A stretch of DNA of 64,000 nucleotides from Dichotomicrobium thermohalophilum (GTDB lineage Bacteria; Pseudomonadota; Alphaproteobacteria; Rhizobiales; Rhodomicrobiaceae). Below, piece after piece: positions 1 through 9,053 of this stretch (within the stretch, counting starts at the first letter, position 1; every line of letters starts with the position of its first letter). The DNA lies in NCBI RefSeq assembly GCF_003550175.1, contig NZ_QXDF01000001.1, forward strand, positions 1,698,501-1,762,500. Reading direction: 5' to 3'. Under the pieces are notes generated by a model. The model did no database searches. It had not been told where the DNA came from and was given only the letters and a program-made list of their open reading frames with translations. Made by a program: the position numbers and the translations under genes.

Positions 1-2
1 AC

Positions 3-281
3 GCGCTGTATTTCGTTGCGGACGGCACAGGCGGTCATGTCTTTGCTGAAACGCTGGCCGAGCACAACCGGAACGTGGCGGAATGGCGCAAGATCGAAAA
101 GCGCATCCGCGCCGAACAGGCGGCCGCTGAGCGCGAGGCTGAGGCTGAAGAAGCGCAGACGACCGAAACCGCGAGCCGCCCGATGCCGGAGACAGCAGCC
201 ATGGCGGCAATGGCCGAGGACTCTGCCGTGGCCGCCTCCGCGCCGCCGCCCATTCCGCTGCCGATGCGCGCGCCGCGATGA
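3..281 (+). CDS. mltG: Endolytic murein transglycosylase MltG, C-terminal end only
   Basis: Only the last 92 codons lie in the window; the gene starts upstream. The visible part opens with [20 protein letters not shown], the characteristic end of the YceG/MltG catalytic domain. MltG is an inner-membrane lytic transglycosylase that cuts nascent glycan strands and sets their length. After the domain comes a charged Glu/Ala/Arg stretch and then an Ala/Pro-rich tail ending in [12 protein letters not shown]. This tail is longer than in the enterobacterial enzyme and is probably disordered. The stop codon is 78 bases before gmk on the same strand. The identification rests on a short but distinctive stretch. 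Confidence 0.85.
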   Translation, partial: ALYFVADGTGGHVFAETLAEHNRNVAEWRKIEKRIRAEQAAAEREAEAEEAQTTETASRPMPETAAMAAMAEDSAVAASAPPPIPLPMRAPR

Positions 282-359
282 ATATTTGCGCTCTTGTGGT
301 CGCGGTGTGGTTCAAGCTATTGGTCCTGCACGCAACCGTAATGTTTGAGCAGGATGCCG

Positions 360-1025
360 ATGCACGAGCATGGTGAAACCGGCTCCACGCCACAGGAGGC
401 GCCCCAGCGCAAGGGCTTCATGCTCGTGTTGTCGTCGCCCTCGGGTGCCGGCAAGACTTCCCTGGCCCGAAAGCTGCTTGAGGTCGAAAGCGATATCGCG
501 CCCTCTATCTCCGTGACAACGCGCTCGCGGCGGCCGACCGAGACCGACGGCGTGGACTACTGGTTCGTCACACCGGAGCAGTTCACGGCAATGCGTGACC
601 GTGGCGAGTTGCTCGAATGGGCGAATGTTTTCGGCAACCTCTACGGCACGCCGAAGATGCCCGTTGAGCAAACCCTGGAGGCGGGCTCCGACGTTCTCTT
701 TGACATTGATTGGCAGGGCGGGGCGCAGCTGCGCAAGGCTGCGCCGCATGATGTCGTCTGCGTCTTCATCCTGCCGCCTTCGGCTGAGGCGCTGCGCCAC
801 CGGCTACGCAGCCGGGCAACAGAAAGCCCCGAGGTGATCGAGAAGCGCCTGGCCGGCGCGCCCCACGAGATCGACGCCTGGCAAGACTACCAGTACGTGA
901 TCGTCAACGACGACTTTGACCAGAGCCTTGCCAATCTTCGCGCAATTCTGCGGGCCGAGCGTCTGCGGCGCGAGCGGCAGACGCGGCTACCCGAATTCGT
1001 TGCGCAGTTGCAGCAAGAGCTTTAG
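360..1025 (+). CDS. gmk: Guanylate kinase
   Basis: Phosphorylates GMP to GDP with ATP in the cytoplasm. The P-loop SGAGKTS lies near residues 28-34, followed by the GMP-binding segment [18 protein letters not shown] and the DIDWQGG motif. The length of 221 residues fits the family. I place the start at ATG 360, because GAGCAGG at 347-353 is a well-spaced ribosome binding site. ATG 354 and TTG 345 are in frame but leave no room for one. The stop overlaps the convergent rsmA stop by 4 bases, so no separate terminator fits between the two genes. Confidence 0.95.
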   Translation: MHEHGETGSTPQEAPQRKGFMLVLSSPSGAGKTSLARKLLEVESDIAPSISVTTRSRRPTETDGVDYWFVTPEQFTAMRDRGELLEWANVFGNLYGTPKMPVEQTLEAGSDVLFDIDWQGGAQLRKAAPHDVVCVFILPPSAEALRHRLRSRATESPEVIEKRLAGAPHEIDAWQDYQYVIVNDDFDQSLANLRAILRAERLRRERQTRLPEFVAQLQQEL

Positions 1026-1888
1026 CCGGCCTTGTCCTTCCGCGCCTCATAAGCGGCTGCGAGACGCGCGAAATCCGCAACGGTGAGCTGTTCCGCGCGG
1101 GCCGTTGGGGCGATTCCGACTTTGGCCAGCAACTCCTCCGCGTCTTCGCTCAGCCGCGCCAGGCTTGCCCGCACCATCTTGCGGCGCTGCCCGAAGGCTG
1201 CAGCCGTGACGGCCGCCAGGCTGGTGAGGCGGCAGGCCGGCGCCGGCGCGGCGCGCGGGGTCAGCGTCACCACGGCCGATGCGACCTTCGGCGGCGGCGT
1301 GAAGGCGGCCGGTGGTAGCGTCAACGCCAGCCGCACCTCGCAGCGCCATTGGGCCAGCACCGAGAGCCGGCCATAAACCTTGCTGCCCGGTGTCGCGATC
1401 AGCCGGTCTGCCACCTCACGCTGGAACATCAGGCACAGCAACTCATACCAGGGTGGCCACGGCTCCACCGAAAGCCAGCCGACCAGGAGCGGCGTCGCGA
1501 CGGAATAGGGCAGGTTGGCGACGACCTTAACGGGGCCGGGCGCATCTTGCACGAGTGCGGCCTGATCGACGCTCAGCGCGTCACCCTCGATGATCTCCAG
1601 GCGTCCGGGATAGTGGGCTGCAATCGCTTCCAGCGCGGGGCGGCAGCGCGTATCCCGTTCGATGGCCACGACTTTCGCCGCGCCTTCCAATAGCAGCGCG
1701 CGCGTCAGGCCGCCGGGGCCGGGGCCGATTTCGAGCACGGTGACATCGTCGAGCGGCGCCGCCGCACGGGCGATACGCCGGGTCAGGTTGAGATCGAGGA
1801 TGAAATTCTGGCCGAGGCTCTTGCGGGCGGTCAGCCCGAGTTTGGCGATCACCTCGCGGAGTGGCGGCAGCCCGTCGGGCGTGCTCAC
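1022..1888 (-). CDS. rsmA: 16S rRNA (adenine1518/1519-N6) dimethyltransferase RsmA
   Basis: Dimethylates the two adjacent adenines in the 3' terminal hairpin of 16S rRNA, using S-adenosylmethionine, late in 30S assembly. It has 288 residues. LGQNF lies at 25-29, the SAM-binding EIGPGPGG at 53-60 and the catalytic NLPYS at 125-129; the C-terminal helical domain is complete. The start is GTG, and its GTGA overlaps the TGA of pdxA, which indicates translational coupling. It is the last gene of the minus-strand lptF-to-rsmA run. The pdxA-rsmA pairing is widespread in proteobacteria. Confidence 0.96.
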   Translation of the reverse strand: MSTPDGLPPLREVIAKLGLTARKSLGQNFILDLNLTRRIARAAAPLDDVTVLEIGPGPGGLTRALLLEGAAKVVAIERDTRCRPALEAIAAHYPGRLEIIEGDALSVDQAALVQDAPGPVKVVANLPYSVATPLLVGWLSVEPWPPWYELLCLMFQREVADRLIATPGSKVYGRLSVLAQWRCEVRLALTLPPAAFTPPPKVASAVVTLTPRAAPAPACRLTSLAAVTAAAFGQRRKMVRASLARLSEDAEELLAKVGIAPTARAEQLTVADFARLAAAYEARKDKAG

Positions 1889-2937
1889 GCGAGCCCCTCT
1901 TTCCGCCCCCGGCGAGTCTCGGCCATGTCGGCAGCCAGCCTGAGGGCGGCGATCAGGCTGTCCGGCCGCGCCTTGCCGGTGCCAGCTATGTCGAACGCGG
2001 TGCCGTGATCGGGCGATGTGCGCACGAAGGGCAAGCCAAGCGTGACGTTCACACCCTCGTCGAAGGCGAGCGTCTTGACCGGGATGAGCGCCTGATCGTG
2101 GTACATCCCCAGGATCGCATCGTAACGCTGGCGGGCTTCAGCGTGGAACGCCGTGTCCGCTGGCAGCGGGCCAAGCGTCTCGATGCCCTGGTTGGCGAGG
2201 GCGGCAATGGCCGGATCTATAATGTCGCGCTCTTCCGTGCCCATGGTGCCGTCCTCGCCGGCGTGCGGGTTCAGCCCCGTGAGCGCGATACGCGGCTTGG
2301 CGATCCCGAAATCCTCGATCAAAGCACGATGGGTGATGACGGCCGTTTCGATGATCCGCTCAGCGGTCAGCGCCTCCGGAACGTCGCGCAGCGCGATGTG
2401 GACCGTGACAGGCACTGTTCGCAACCCCCCGCCATACAGCATCATGACGGGCGTAGCGTTCAGACCGTGGCGCTGCGCGAGCGCACCGAGATGGTCCGTG
2501 TGGCCCCGAAAACCAAAACCGGCGGCGGCCACGACGGCCTTTGACATGGGATTGGTCACGAGGGCGGATGCCTGGCCCGAAAGGACCAGTTCGACCCCCA
2601 GCTCGATCGCACTGATGACGCTGGGCGCATTTTCCGGGGCGGGCACGCGCGCCTCGAAAGACTTGACCGGCTTTGGTGTCGGCAGGACAGGCAGGGTCTC
2701 CTCAAAGACCTCGCTCGCCTCTACCGGCGCGTCGATCTCGGAAATCGGGATGGTATAGTGAAGTGCGTCAGCGCGCCGGGCCATGAGGTCCGGGTCAGCG
2801 ATCATTGCAAAGCAGGGAATCGATGTGTCACGCCGCGCGGACCATGCCTTCATGGCGATTTCTGGTCCGATACCGGCCGGGTCACCCATTGTCAGGGCGA
2901 GGGGGCCCGCCTGTTCGGCGCGTTTGAACTCAGCCAT
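1885..2937 (-). CDS. pdxA: 4-hydroxythreonine-4-phosphate dehydrogenase PdxA
   Basis: NAD-dependent oxidation of 4-phosphooxy-threonine in the DXP-dependent branch of pyridoxal phosphate synthesis. It has 350 residues. GDPAGIGPE near 18-26 is the family opening. Metal-ligand histidines are visible in HTDHLG (about 146-149) and MYHDQ (about 278-282), and a conserved [13 protein letters not shown] lies near the end. It is followed by rsmA with a 4-base overlap and preceded by surA with a 55-base gap, so all three are probably co-transcribed. Confidence 0.96.
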   Translation of the reverse strand: MAEFKRAEQAGPLALTMGDPAGIGPEIAMKAWSARRDTSIPCFAMIADPDLMARRADALHYTIPISEIDAPVEASEVFEETLPVLPTPKPVKSFEARVPAPENAPSVISAIELGVELVLSGQASALVTNPMSKAVVAAAGFGFRGHTDHLGALAQRHGLNATPVMMLYGGGLRTVPVTVHIALRDVPEALTAERIIETAVITHRALIEDFGIAKPRIALTGLNPHAGEDGTMGTEERDIIDPAIAALANQGIETLGPLPADTAFHAEARQRYDAILGMYHDQALIPVKTLAFDEGVNVTLGLPFVRTSPDHGTAFDIAGTGKARPDSLIAALRLAADMAETRRGRKEGLA

Positions 2938-2992
2938 CTTTCGACAACCGATCTAAGCGGGACGCGCCGCCGGGGCGTGACGCCCGCGAGAG

Positions 2993-4069
2993 TCAACGCC
3001 GCTCGATCAGCGCGTCCTGACGCAGGTCCTTAAGGTGCCGCCGGGCATAGATCTGGAATTCCTGCTGCCGACGGTCCGAACGCGACTGAGAGGACCCGTC
3101 ATCCGTGTTCTTGACTTCCGGAGTCTTCTTACCGCACACCGCGTACAAGTCAACGCCTCCTGATGAGACGAGCGGGGGCAGCATCTGCCCGGCGCTGGCC
3201 TGAAGAAGCAGCGGGCGCGCGTCGCGCGGGAAAAAGGCCGCTTTCTTTCCAGCGTGACGCTCGAGCTTTGCACCGCCCGCCCGCTGGGCGAGGTTACTCA
3301 GGTCGCTGCAAGAGGAAAACTGCTTGCGGATGGACTGTCCGCGCACATAGGCGCGAGCGATCGCACCTTCGCCGCCACTGGCCGCCAGTCGGAGACGTCG
3401 GACATCAAACACCGTGCCGCGGGCGCTTTCTGCGGCGGCTTGCGCAGCCTCGCCGCTGCTGCCGACTAGTGAGGCGATCCGGAAGCCGTAGAGCTTGCGG
3501 ATGGTGTCGCGCCAAGCCAGTTGGGCACGGATACGTTCGCGCATCGTGTCAACTTCAACGCCCTGCTTTTTGAAGGCCGCCAGAAACTCATCAACCGTCC
3601 GGTCCTTATTATTCGCCTTGGCCATTTGGGCCAGGCGCTCATCAACCTCGGACTCGCTGACGCTGACCTCGCGGCGTTTTGCTTCCTGGAGCATCAGCCG
3701 CTCGTCGATGAGTTGTTCGATGGCTTCGTCGCGGGTTTGGCGGTTGATATCTGCCATCACCTGCTTCTGCAGTCGGTTGACGAATTCCTTCTGCAGTTTC
3801 TGGGCCTCGGCGCGGGATTGCGGGCGCTGCTGCTGCATGAATTGCTGGAACTTCTGCTTGGTCTCCGCCGATTGCAGCAGGCCGCGCATCCGCTTGCCCA
3901 GCGCACCGCTCGTCAAGGCGAGGAATTTCTGACGCTGGGAGACGTCATAGGAGGTGATCGGCTCACCATTGACCTTGACGACGTAGCTCAGGTTGCCGGC
4001 GTTGGCGGTCTGCGGAAGCACGAGTGCGAGCGCCGCACCGGCTGCAAAGAAGAAATGTAGAAGCTTCAT
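2993..4069 (-). CDS. surA: SurA-like periplasmic chaperone with degenerate PPIase domain
   Basis: Predicted periplasmic outer-membrane-protein chaperone of 358 residues. The open frame extends further upstream, but the start is ATG 4069: it begins MKLLHFFFAAG and gives a signal peptide ending near TANA (about residue 21). The SurA N-terminal chaperone domain follows (VKVNGEPITSYDVSQRQ, then DEAIEQLIDERLMLQEAKRR). The region where the parvulin prolyl isomerase domain should sit is only weakly recognisable, so isomerase activity is doubtful. The C terminus, YARRHLKDLRQDALIERR, is typical of SurA. It lies directly downstream of lptD, whose product is a known SurA client in E. coli. Chaperone function is inferred from family and position. 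Confidence 0.82.
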   Translation of the reverse strand: MKLLHFFFAAGAALALVLPQTANAGNLSYVVKVNGEPITSYDVSQRQKFLALTSGALGKRMRGLLQSAETKQKFQQFMQQQRPQSRAEAQKLQKEFVNRLQKQVMADINRQTRDEAIEQLIDERLMLQEAKRREVSVSESEVDERLAQMAKANNKDRTVDEFLAAFKKQGVEVDTMRERIRAQLAWRDTIRKLYGFRIASLVGSSGEAAQAAAESARGTVFDVRRLRLAASGGEGAIARAYVRGQSIRKQFSSCSDLSNLAQRAGGAKLERHAGKKAAFFPRDARPLLLQASAGQMLPPLVSSGGVDLYAVCGKKTPEVKNTDDGSSQSRSDRRQQEFQIYARRHLKDLRQDALIERR

Positions 4070-4236
4070 GTCTTGAGGCCCGTTTTGCGTTCGGCCGTCC
4101 GAGAGGCGGCGAAAGCCGTCCCGTTTGTCAAAGGAACCAAGTTGCACGCGTGATAGCTTCAAAAACACTGTGGCGACAAATTGCTCTTCTTGTCTGCGAT
4201 ACCAGGCTTTTGCCCAGGCAACTTGCGCCCTCAGGT

Positions 4237-6537
4237 CTAATTGCCGCCATCGGTCGCGGAGAACCCCCCAGTGACATCCGTTTGCACGTCTGCGCCGCCG
4301 AGGTTCTTGAATTCGAAGCCGACCAGGATCGTTTCCTCCGGTTCGATGTCGCGGTCCTCGATCTCCGACTTTGTGTATTTCACGGACATCATGAAGCATT
4401 CGCATGCGTATTTGACGCCGATGCTCTGCTCAAGGGCTTCATCCAGTTCGAAATTGTAGCGAATGTCGCCAAACACGGACCAAAGGTCCGTTACCTGCAG
4501 GGCTGCCGAAGCTAAGAGTTCTTCGCGATCCTCGAACACCCCGAGACCGGGCTGGGGATCGGCCTTCACGTAGTTGACCGCGCCGCGGACAGGGCCGTAT
4601 TCGCCGGACCCCATCAGGTCGAGTCGGCGGACGTCGAAGGTGTCCTCGTCAAAGCGCGCCTGGGCGACGAGGCGGAACATGGTCGGTACGTCGAAATACA
4701 TTCCGGCGACGTAATCTGACTGGTCTTCTTCGAGCCCGCTGCCTGAATCGAACGGGTTGGAACCGGCGATCTGATAGCTCTGGCCAGCGACGGCACGCAT
4801 GCTGAACCCGTAATGGGACTGCAGCGTGTACTGGACACCGTAGTTCGCCCGCGTGCCGGTCTCCAGCCGGTCATAGCCGGAGAACTTGTCGATATCAAAC
4901 AGGAGCGTGTCATCGAAGACGAGGCTCTGCGCATCCTCGTTCGGCGGCTTCGTCCCGTCCTCGTTGTCGGCGCGGAAGATGACCTGTGCCACCGGCTCGA
5001 TCACCTGGGAGCCCCAGGACGAATGTTTCACCAGCGGCAAGCGATAATCCGCGCCGCCAGTCAACATTTGCCGGGTAAATGTATCGCCGGGGAACTCCGC
5101 AGGCGTAGAGGCACTACCCGGGGCGAGGGGCTCCTCATAGCTGGTAAATTTGTAAAGATCTGCGCGCGCCTGGGCGAATGGCGTGATGCGCTGGCCCATC
5201 GGGTCGGTCAGCGTCCGCCGCCAGCCGACTTCGCTCACGACACGATGTGATTCAGGCCCTTCGTCGCGGGTCAGCGACACGACATTGGTGTTCCAGGCCA
5301 ATTCCCCGCCCAATACAGGGTCATCTGCGATATAGTTGTAGTCGATGACCGGGTGCACCAGGGTGTCGCGATCCGTGAGATCCTCGCCTTGAGGGTCTTC
5401 CAGCTCAGTGAGATTGACGAAATTGTAAGCGCGCGCGCTGAAATAATTCCGGTCGCTCTGGCCGATCAGATAGACCTCGGAGCTCCGTTCCGTTTCTGTC
5501 TTGGCATCCAGCTTGTAGAAGCGCCGGAACGTGTCATCCGACTCGGCGGTGATGTCCCAGCCCCAGTTCCAGAAACTGCCGATCCTGAAATTCCCTTGCG
5601 TCTCGATCGAGCCGCGGAACGAGCTGTCGGTTGGCGCGTTCGCCGGCGGGTCCTCATTGTAAGCTCCTGCAAGGAGGACGCGATATTGACCCGTCTCCAG
5701 TCGATGGCGCCAGTCTGCCTTGATGAGCGTGCCGGCATCCGTCGTGACCACGGGCGCAAGCGTCAGATCCTTGTTTGGGGCCAGCGCGAAATAATACGGC
5801 TGCTCGTAGGCAAATCCCAGCTCGTCGGACTGCCGGAAAGTCGGCGCGAGGAACCCGGAGCGGCGCGTAACGGTCGGGTCTGGGTGATAGAAATAGGGCA
5901 CGTAGACAATCGGCAGCCCGAGGAATTCCAGCGTGGCGTCCTCGTAATAGATATTGCCTTCCGACTTGTCGTGGATGATCTTGCGCGCCCTGATCTCCCA
6001 TAGAGGGCCTTCGCCGGACGGATCCTTGCAGACCTTGCAGGGGGTATAGGCCCCCTGCTCAAACACGGTCGTCTCGCCGTCTTCGCGATAGGCGCGCCGC
6101 GCGGCGATGCGCTCTTCATCCGAGGTCACGATCCGCAGGGAGCGGACGAAGCCGTCCTTGAAATCATCGGTCAGGTCGATCCGGTCCGCCTTCACTACCG
6201 CGCCGTCCGGCTCCTTGATGCGGACATTGCCAACAGCTTGGAGCGTCCCGGCCCTTTGGTCATAGATCAGTTCGTCGGCAACGAGGCTGTAGTTGTTGTA
6301 ATAGACCTCGACGTTGCCTTCGGCGATCACCTGATCGTTCTTGCGGTCATAGATCAGATTGTCCGCCTGAAGGAGCAGCGGCTGCTGGCTGTCCGCCTCG
6401 CCGAAGGACTGCTCGATAAGGCTTTCCTGCGCGCCAGCGGCCAGCGGCGCCGCGATAAGGGCGACGACGATCAGCGCGAGTGCGGAACACACTATGCCCG
6501 TTGCGTGAGTCATGCGTTCAGCAAAGCCTCTCCGCAT
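4237..6537 (-). CDS. lptD: LPS assembly protein LptD (outer-membrane barrel)
   Basis: Inserts lipopolysaccharide into the outer leaflet of the outer membrane, as the barrel half of LptDE. It has 766 residues. A signal peptide ends near PLAAGA (about residue 36), then an OstA/LptA-like jellyroll domain (LLLQADNLIYDRKNDQVIAE) and a long C-terminal barrel. Two cysteine pairs are visible, TPCKVC in the N-terminal part and ACEC near the C terminus, suggesting the disulfide linkage known for LptD. AGGAGG lies 11 bases before the start, inside the end of lptG, and only 3 bases separate the two genes. An in-frame ATG eight codons downstream (MTHATG) is a possible alternative start. Confidence 0.95.
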   Translation of the reverse strand: MRRGFAERMTHATGIVCSALALIVVALIAAPLAAGAQESLIEQSFGEADSQQPLLLQADNLIYDRKNDQVIAEGNVEVYYNNYSLVADELIYDQRAGTLQAVGNVRIKEPDGAVVKADRIDLTDDFKDGFVRSLRIVTSDEERIAARRAYREDGETTVFEQGAYTPCKVCKDPSGEGPLWEIRARKIIHDKSEGNIYYEDATLEFLGLPIVYVPYFYHPDPTVTRRSGFLAPTFRQSDELGFAYEQPYYFALAPNKDLTLAPVVTTDAGTLIKADWRHRLETGQYRVLLAGAYNEDPPANAPTDSSFRGSIETQGNFRIGSFWNWGWDITAESDDTFRRFYKLDAKTETERSSEVYLIGQSDRNYFSARAYNFVNLTELEDPQGEDLTDRDTLVHPVIDYNYIADDPVLGGELAWNTNVVSLTRDEGPESHRVVSEVGWRRTLTDPMGQRITPFAQARADLYKFTSYEEPLAPGSASTPAEFPGDTFTRQMLTGGADYRLPLVKHSSWGSQVIEPVAQVIFRADNEDGTKPPNEDAQSLVFDDTLLFDIDKFSGYDRLETGTRANYGVQYTLQSHYGFSMRAVAGQSYQIAGSNPFDSGSGLEEDQSDYVAGMYFDVPTMFRLVAQARFDEDTFDVRRLDLMGSGEYGPVRGAVNYVKADPQPGLGVFEDREELLASAALQVTDLWSVFGDIRYNFELDEALEQSIGVKYACECFMMSVKYTKSEIEDRDIEPEETILVGFEFKNLGGADVQTDVTGGFSATDGGN

Positions 6538-6540
6538 TTC

Positions 6541-7626
6541 TCAGCCGTCCTCCTGATGAAGCAGAATCGTTGCTGCCAGGAAGCACGCAACGAGCACTGG
6601 AGCCCACGCCGCTACCGTCGGCGAGACCAGTCCTGATACCCCCACCTTGCGCGAAAGTTCGGAGAATACGAAAAACGCGAACCCCGCGCTCAAGCCGGCT
6701 ATGACCATAGTCTGAATGCCGCCAAAACGGAAGGATCGAAGGGAGCAGGTGGCAGCGATCAGCACCATCGTTGCCAAAAGTATTGGTTGGGCCAGAAGCT
6801 GCTGGAACTCAAGTTTGTAGCGCTCTGAGGCGAGACCTGCACGCTCCGCGAATTCGATGTATTTCGGCAGCTCCCAGAAAGAGACCCCCTTGGCGGCGGT
6901 AATGCTGTTCATAATATGCTGGCGCTCCAGATGAGTGCTTATGAAATACGTTTCATATGTGCGGGTTCCCCCGTTTTCACTTGTCACACGGGCATTTTCC
7001 AGCGCCCAATACCCGGACTGCAGGCGCGCTGTATCGGCCTCGATCCGCTCAAGAAATTTGCGGTTGCGGTCAAACTGCAACACCGTGATCGCGCTCAGGG
7101 TCAGGCCTTTGTCGGCGACGTTTCCGGCATAGATGATGGACGGTCCGTCGGCGCCGTTCTGGCGCAGCCAGGCAGGGCGGTTTTCGTGGAGCAGCGTCTC
7201 GCCGCCGTCGCCCAACACTTCGCCCATGAGCCGCTCCGCCGAAGCCTTCGCCCAGGCCGCAAGCGGGTTGTAGATTGTCGTGGAGAGAACCCCGAGCGTG
7301 AGGGCCACAACGAGGCCGGGTCGCAGGAACTGCCAGGCGGAGATGCCGGCTGCGCGGACAACCGTCAGTTCGGAGGTTCGGCTCAATGCCATGAACGCGG
7401 CGATCGAGCCGATCAACACGGCAAAGGGCAGGGTGAGTTCGGCAAACTTCGGCAGGCGCAGAAGCGTGATCAGGACGAGCTCACCGATCGACGCGGCTTC
7501 GTGGTCGCTGCCCCGCCGCAGGATTTCCAGGAAGTCGATGAAGAAAATTAACCCGAGACAAAGCGAGAAGACGCCAAGTATCGACACGACAAAGCGCTTC
7601 GCCATGTAGCGTCCAAGCGTTCCCAT
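6541..7626 (-). CDS. lptG: LPS export ABC transporter permease LptG
   Basis: Inner-membrane permease which, with LptF and the LptB ATPase, extracts LPS from the inner membrane and feeds the Lpt bridge. It has 361 residues of the YjgP/YjgQ family: N-terminal helices (FVVSILGVFSLCLGLIFFID), a central periplasmic domain and C-terminal helices. The frame is open further upstream, but the start at MGTLGRYMAKRF (ATG 7626) has a GGAGA site about 9 bases before it and matches the family length. It is preceded by lptF with a 19-base gap and followed by lptD. Confidence 0.95.
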   Translation of the reverse strand: MGTLGRYMAKRFVVSILGVFSLCLGLIFFIDFLEILRRGSDHEAASIGELVLITLLRLPKFAELTLPFAVLIGSIAAFMALSRTSELTVVRAAGISAWQFLRPGLVVALTLGVLSTTIYNPLAAWAKASAERLMGEVLGDGGETLLHENRPAWLRQNGADGPSIIYAGNVADKGLTLSAITVLQFDRNRKFLERIEADTARLQSGYWALENARVTSENGGTRTYETYFISTHLERQHIMNSITAAKGVSFWELPKYIEFAERAGLASERYKLEFQQLLAQPILLATMVLIAATCSLRSFRFGGIQTMVIAGLSAGFAFFVFSELSRKVGVSGLVSPTVAAWAPVLVACFLAATILLHQEDG

Positions 7627-7645
7627 CGCCCATTCTCCTGCGGCT

Positions 7646-8827
7646 TTAACGCTCCGTGACCGTGCGCCCGGCACGTAGCCGCAACGGCAGGGCGCGCAAC
7701 ATTGACGGCAGCCTGATGTCGAACCTGCGGACCTGGTGCGGCCGCATGTTGCGCTGCGCAAGGACCAGTGCGCCGATCACCGTGCCGATGGGAATGGCGT
7801 ACAGCATGGGTACAGCCCAGACCTCCTCATCCGCCATATTGGTCATGGCGAGACCCAACCCGCGAGCGCCGACGCACGTCACGAAGACCAGCGCCACCGT
7901 GTGGTTGGCCCCCTCACGAGTCGTCCTCGCATAGCCGAGCATGGCAACGGCAACCAGCACGAAGGCGATTGAATACAGGGGGTTGGACAGCCGGTCATGC
8001 AACTCGGCGCGGAAGTCGCCCGGCTGTTTCTCGATGCGCCAGTCATGGGGGCCCTGCTTGGTCCAGAGCGCCGGCAGGATGCGCTCCTTCGGCTCATAGC
8101 TGCGCATGCCGCGCTCCGGTCCCATCTCCGAGATGTCGAAGATGTAGCTGTCGAAGGCGATGACCTGGACCTCATCGCGATCCCCATCGACGCGGTGAAT
8201 ATGGCCTTCGCGCATAATGATATAAGGCTGTCCGTCCTGCTCGATGACGCGGCCGCGGTCAGCGAGATAAGTCAGCGTCTGCTGCTCCTCCCGCGAGTCA
8301 TTCACCATAAGGCCTCGCAGCGTCCCGTCCGCTTCACGGTCGCGGATGTGGAAAGTCAGGCCATCCTCCGGCGTGACGAAATTGCCCGGCTGAATCACTT
8401 GCGAAATCAGATCGGTACGCACCTCGGTAATGTAGTCGCGCAGCATCCGCAAGCCGTAAGGGGTCAGATAAGCGTTGGAAATCAGAACGAAGACGGAGAC
8501 GAGGCCGGCGAGCAGCAGGAACGGGCGCATCAGCCGCCACGTCGTCGCGCCGGCCGCCGTCAGGATGACGATCCCGCTGTCGTTGTGCAGCCTGTTGAGA
8601 ACGTGGATCGTTGCGATCAGTAGCGCGACCGGCGCAACCGCGGTCACCAGACGAGGCAGCGCGAGCAAGGTGATCTGCACAAAGATGAGGAAGCCCTGAC
8701 CCTGCTCGGTCATGACGTCGATCCGCCGCAGGGCCGTCGTCATCCAGACGATCAGCGTTAGCGTCGCGAGGATCATCAGCGTCGCCGTGACGGTCTGCTT
8801 GAAGATGTGCCGGCTGATCGTGTCCAT
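7646..8827 (-). CDS. lptF: LPS export ABC transporter permease LptF
   Basis: Partner permease of LptG in the LptB2FG extractor. It has 393 residues of the YjgP/YjgQ family, beginning MDTISRHIFKQTVTATLMI. Transmembrane helices lie at both ends around a periplasmic domain (residues of about 130-270). It is the first gene of the minus-strand lptF-lptG-lptD-surA-pdxA-rsmA run, so the operon promoter should lie in the 226-base gap to the divergent pepA. I could not pick out a convincing -35/-10 pair there. Confidence 0.94.
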   Translation of the reverse strand: MDTISRHIFKQTVTATLMILATLTLIVWMTTALRRIDVMTEQGQGFLIFVQITLLALPRLVTAVAPVALLIATIHVLNRLHNDSGIVILTAAGATTWRLMRPFLLLAGLVSVFVLISNAYLTPYGLRMLRDYITEVRTDLISQVIQPGNFVTPEDGLTFHIRDREADGTLRGLMVNDSREEQQTLTYLADRGRVIEQDGQPYIIMREGHIHRVDGDRDEVQVIAFDSYIFDISEMGPERGMRSYEPKERILPALWTKQGPHDWRIEKQPGDFRAELHDRLSNPLYSIAFVLVAVAMLGYARTTREGANHTVALVFVTCVGARGLGLAMTNMADEEVWAVPMLYAIPIGTVIGALVLAQRNMRPHQVRRFDIRLPSMLRALPLRLRAGRTVTER

Positions 8828-9053
8828 TGCGGGTCTGTTTGCGGCCGGAAAGCTGGGGCGTGTTTACAGGACCTTGACGACCACGCCAACGTGGCGGTTT
8901 TTCGGCGCGTGCGGCCTCGGCGCGCGGTTGCATCGCCGGGCAAATCGCGATTTACTCGCTAGTCAGCTAACACCCCTGCAGTCCACGCGGCGGCGCGCTT
9001 CGTATGTCGGCTTGCGCGCCATGCCCGCCATCAGGAAAATCGGAGCAGGAATT

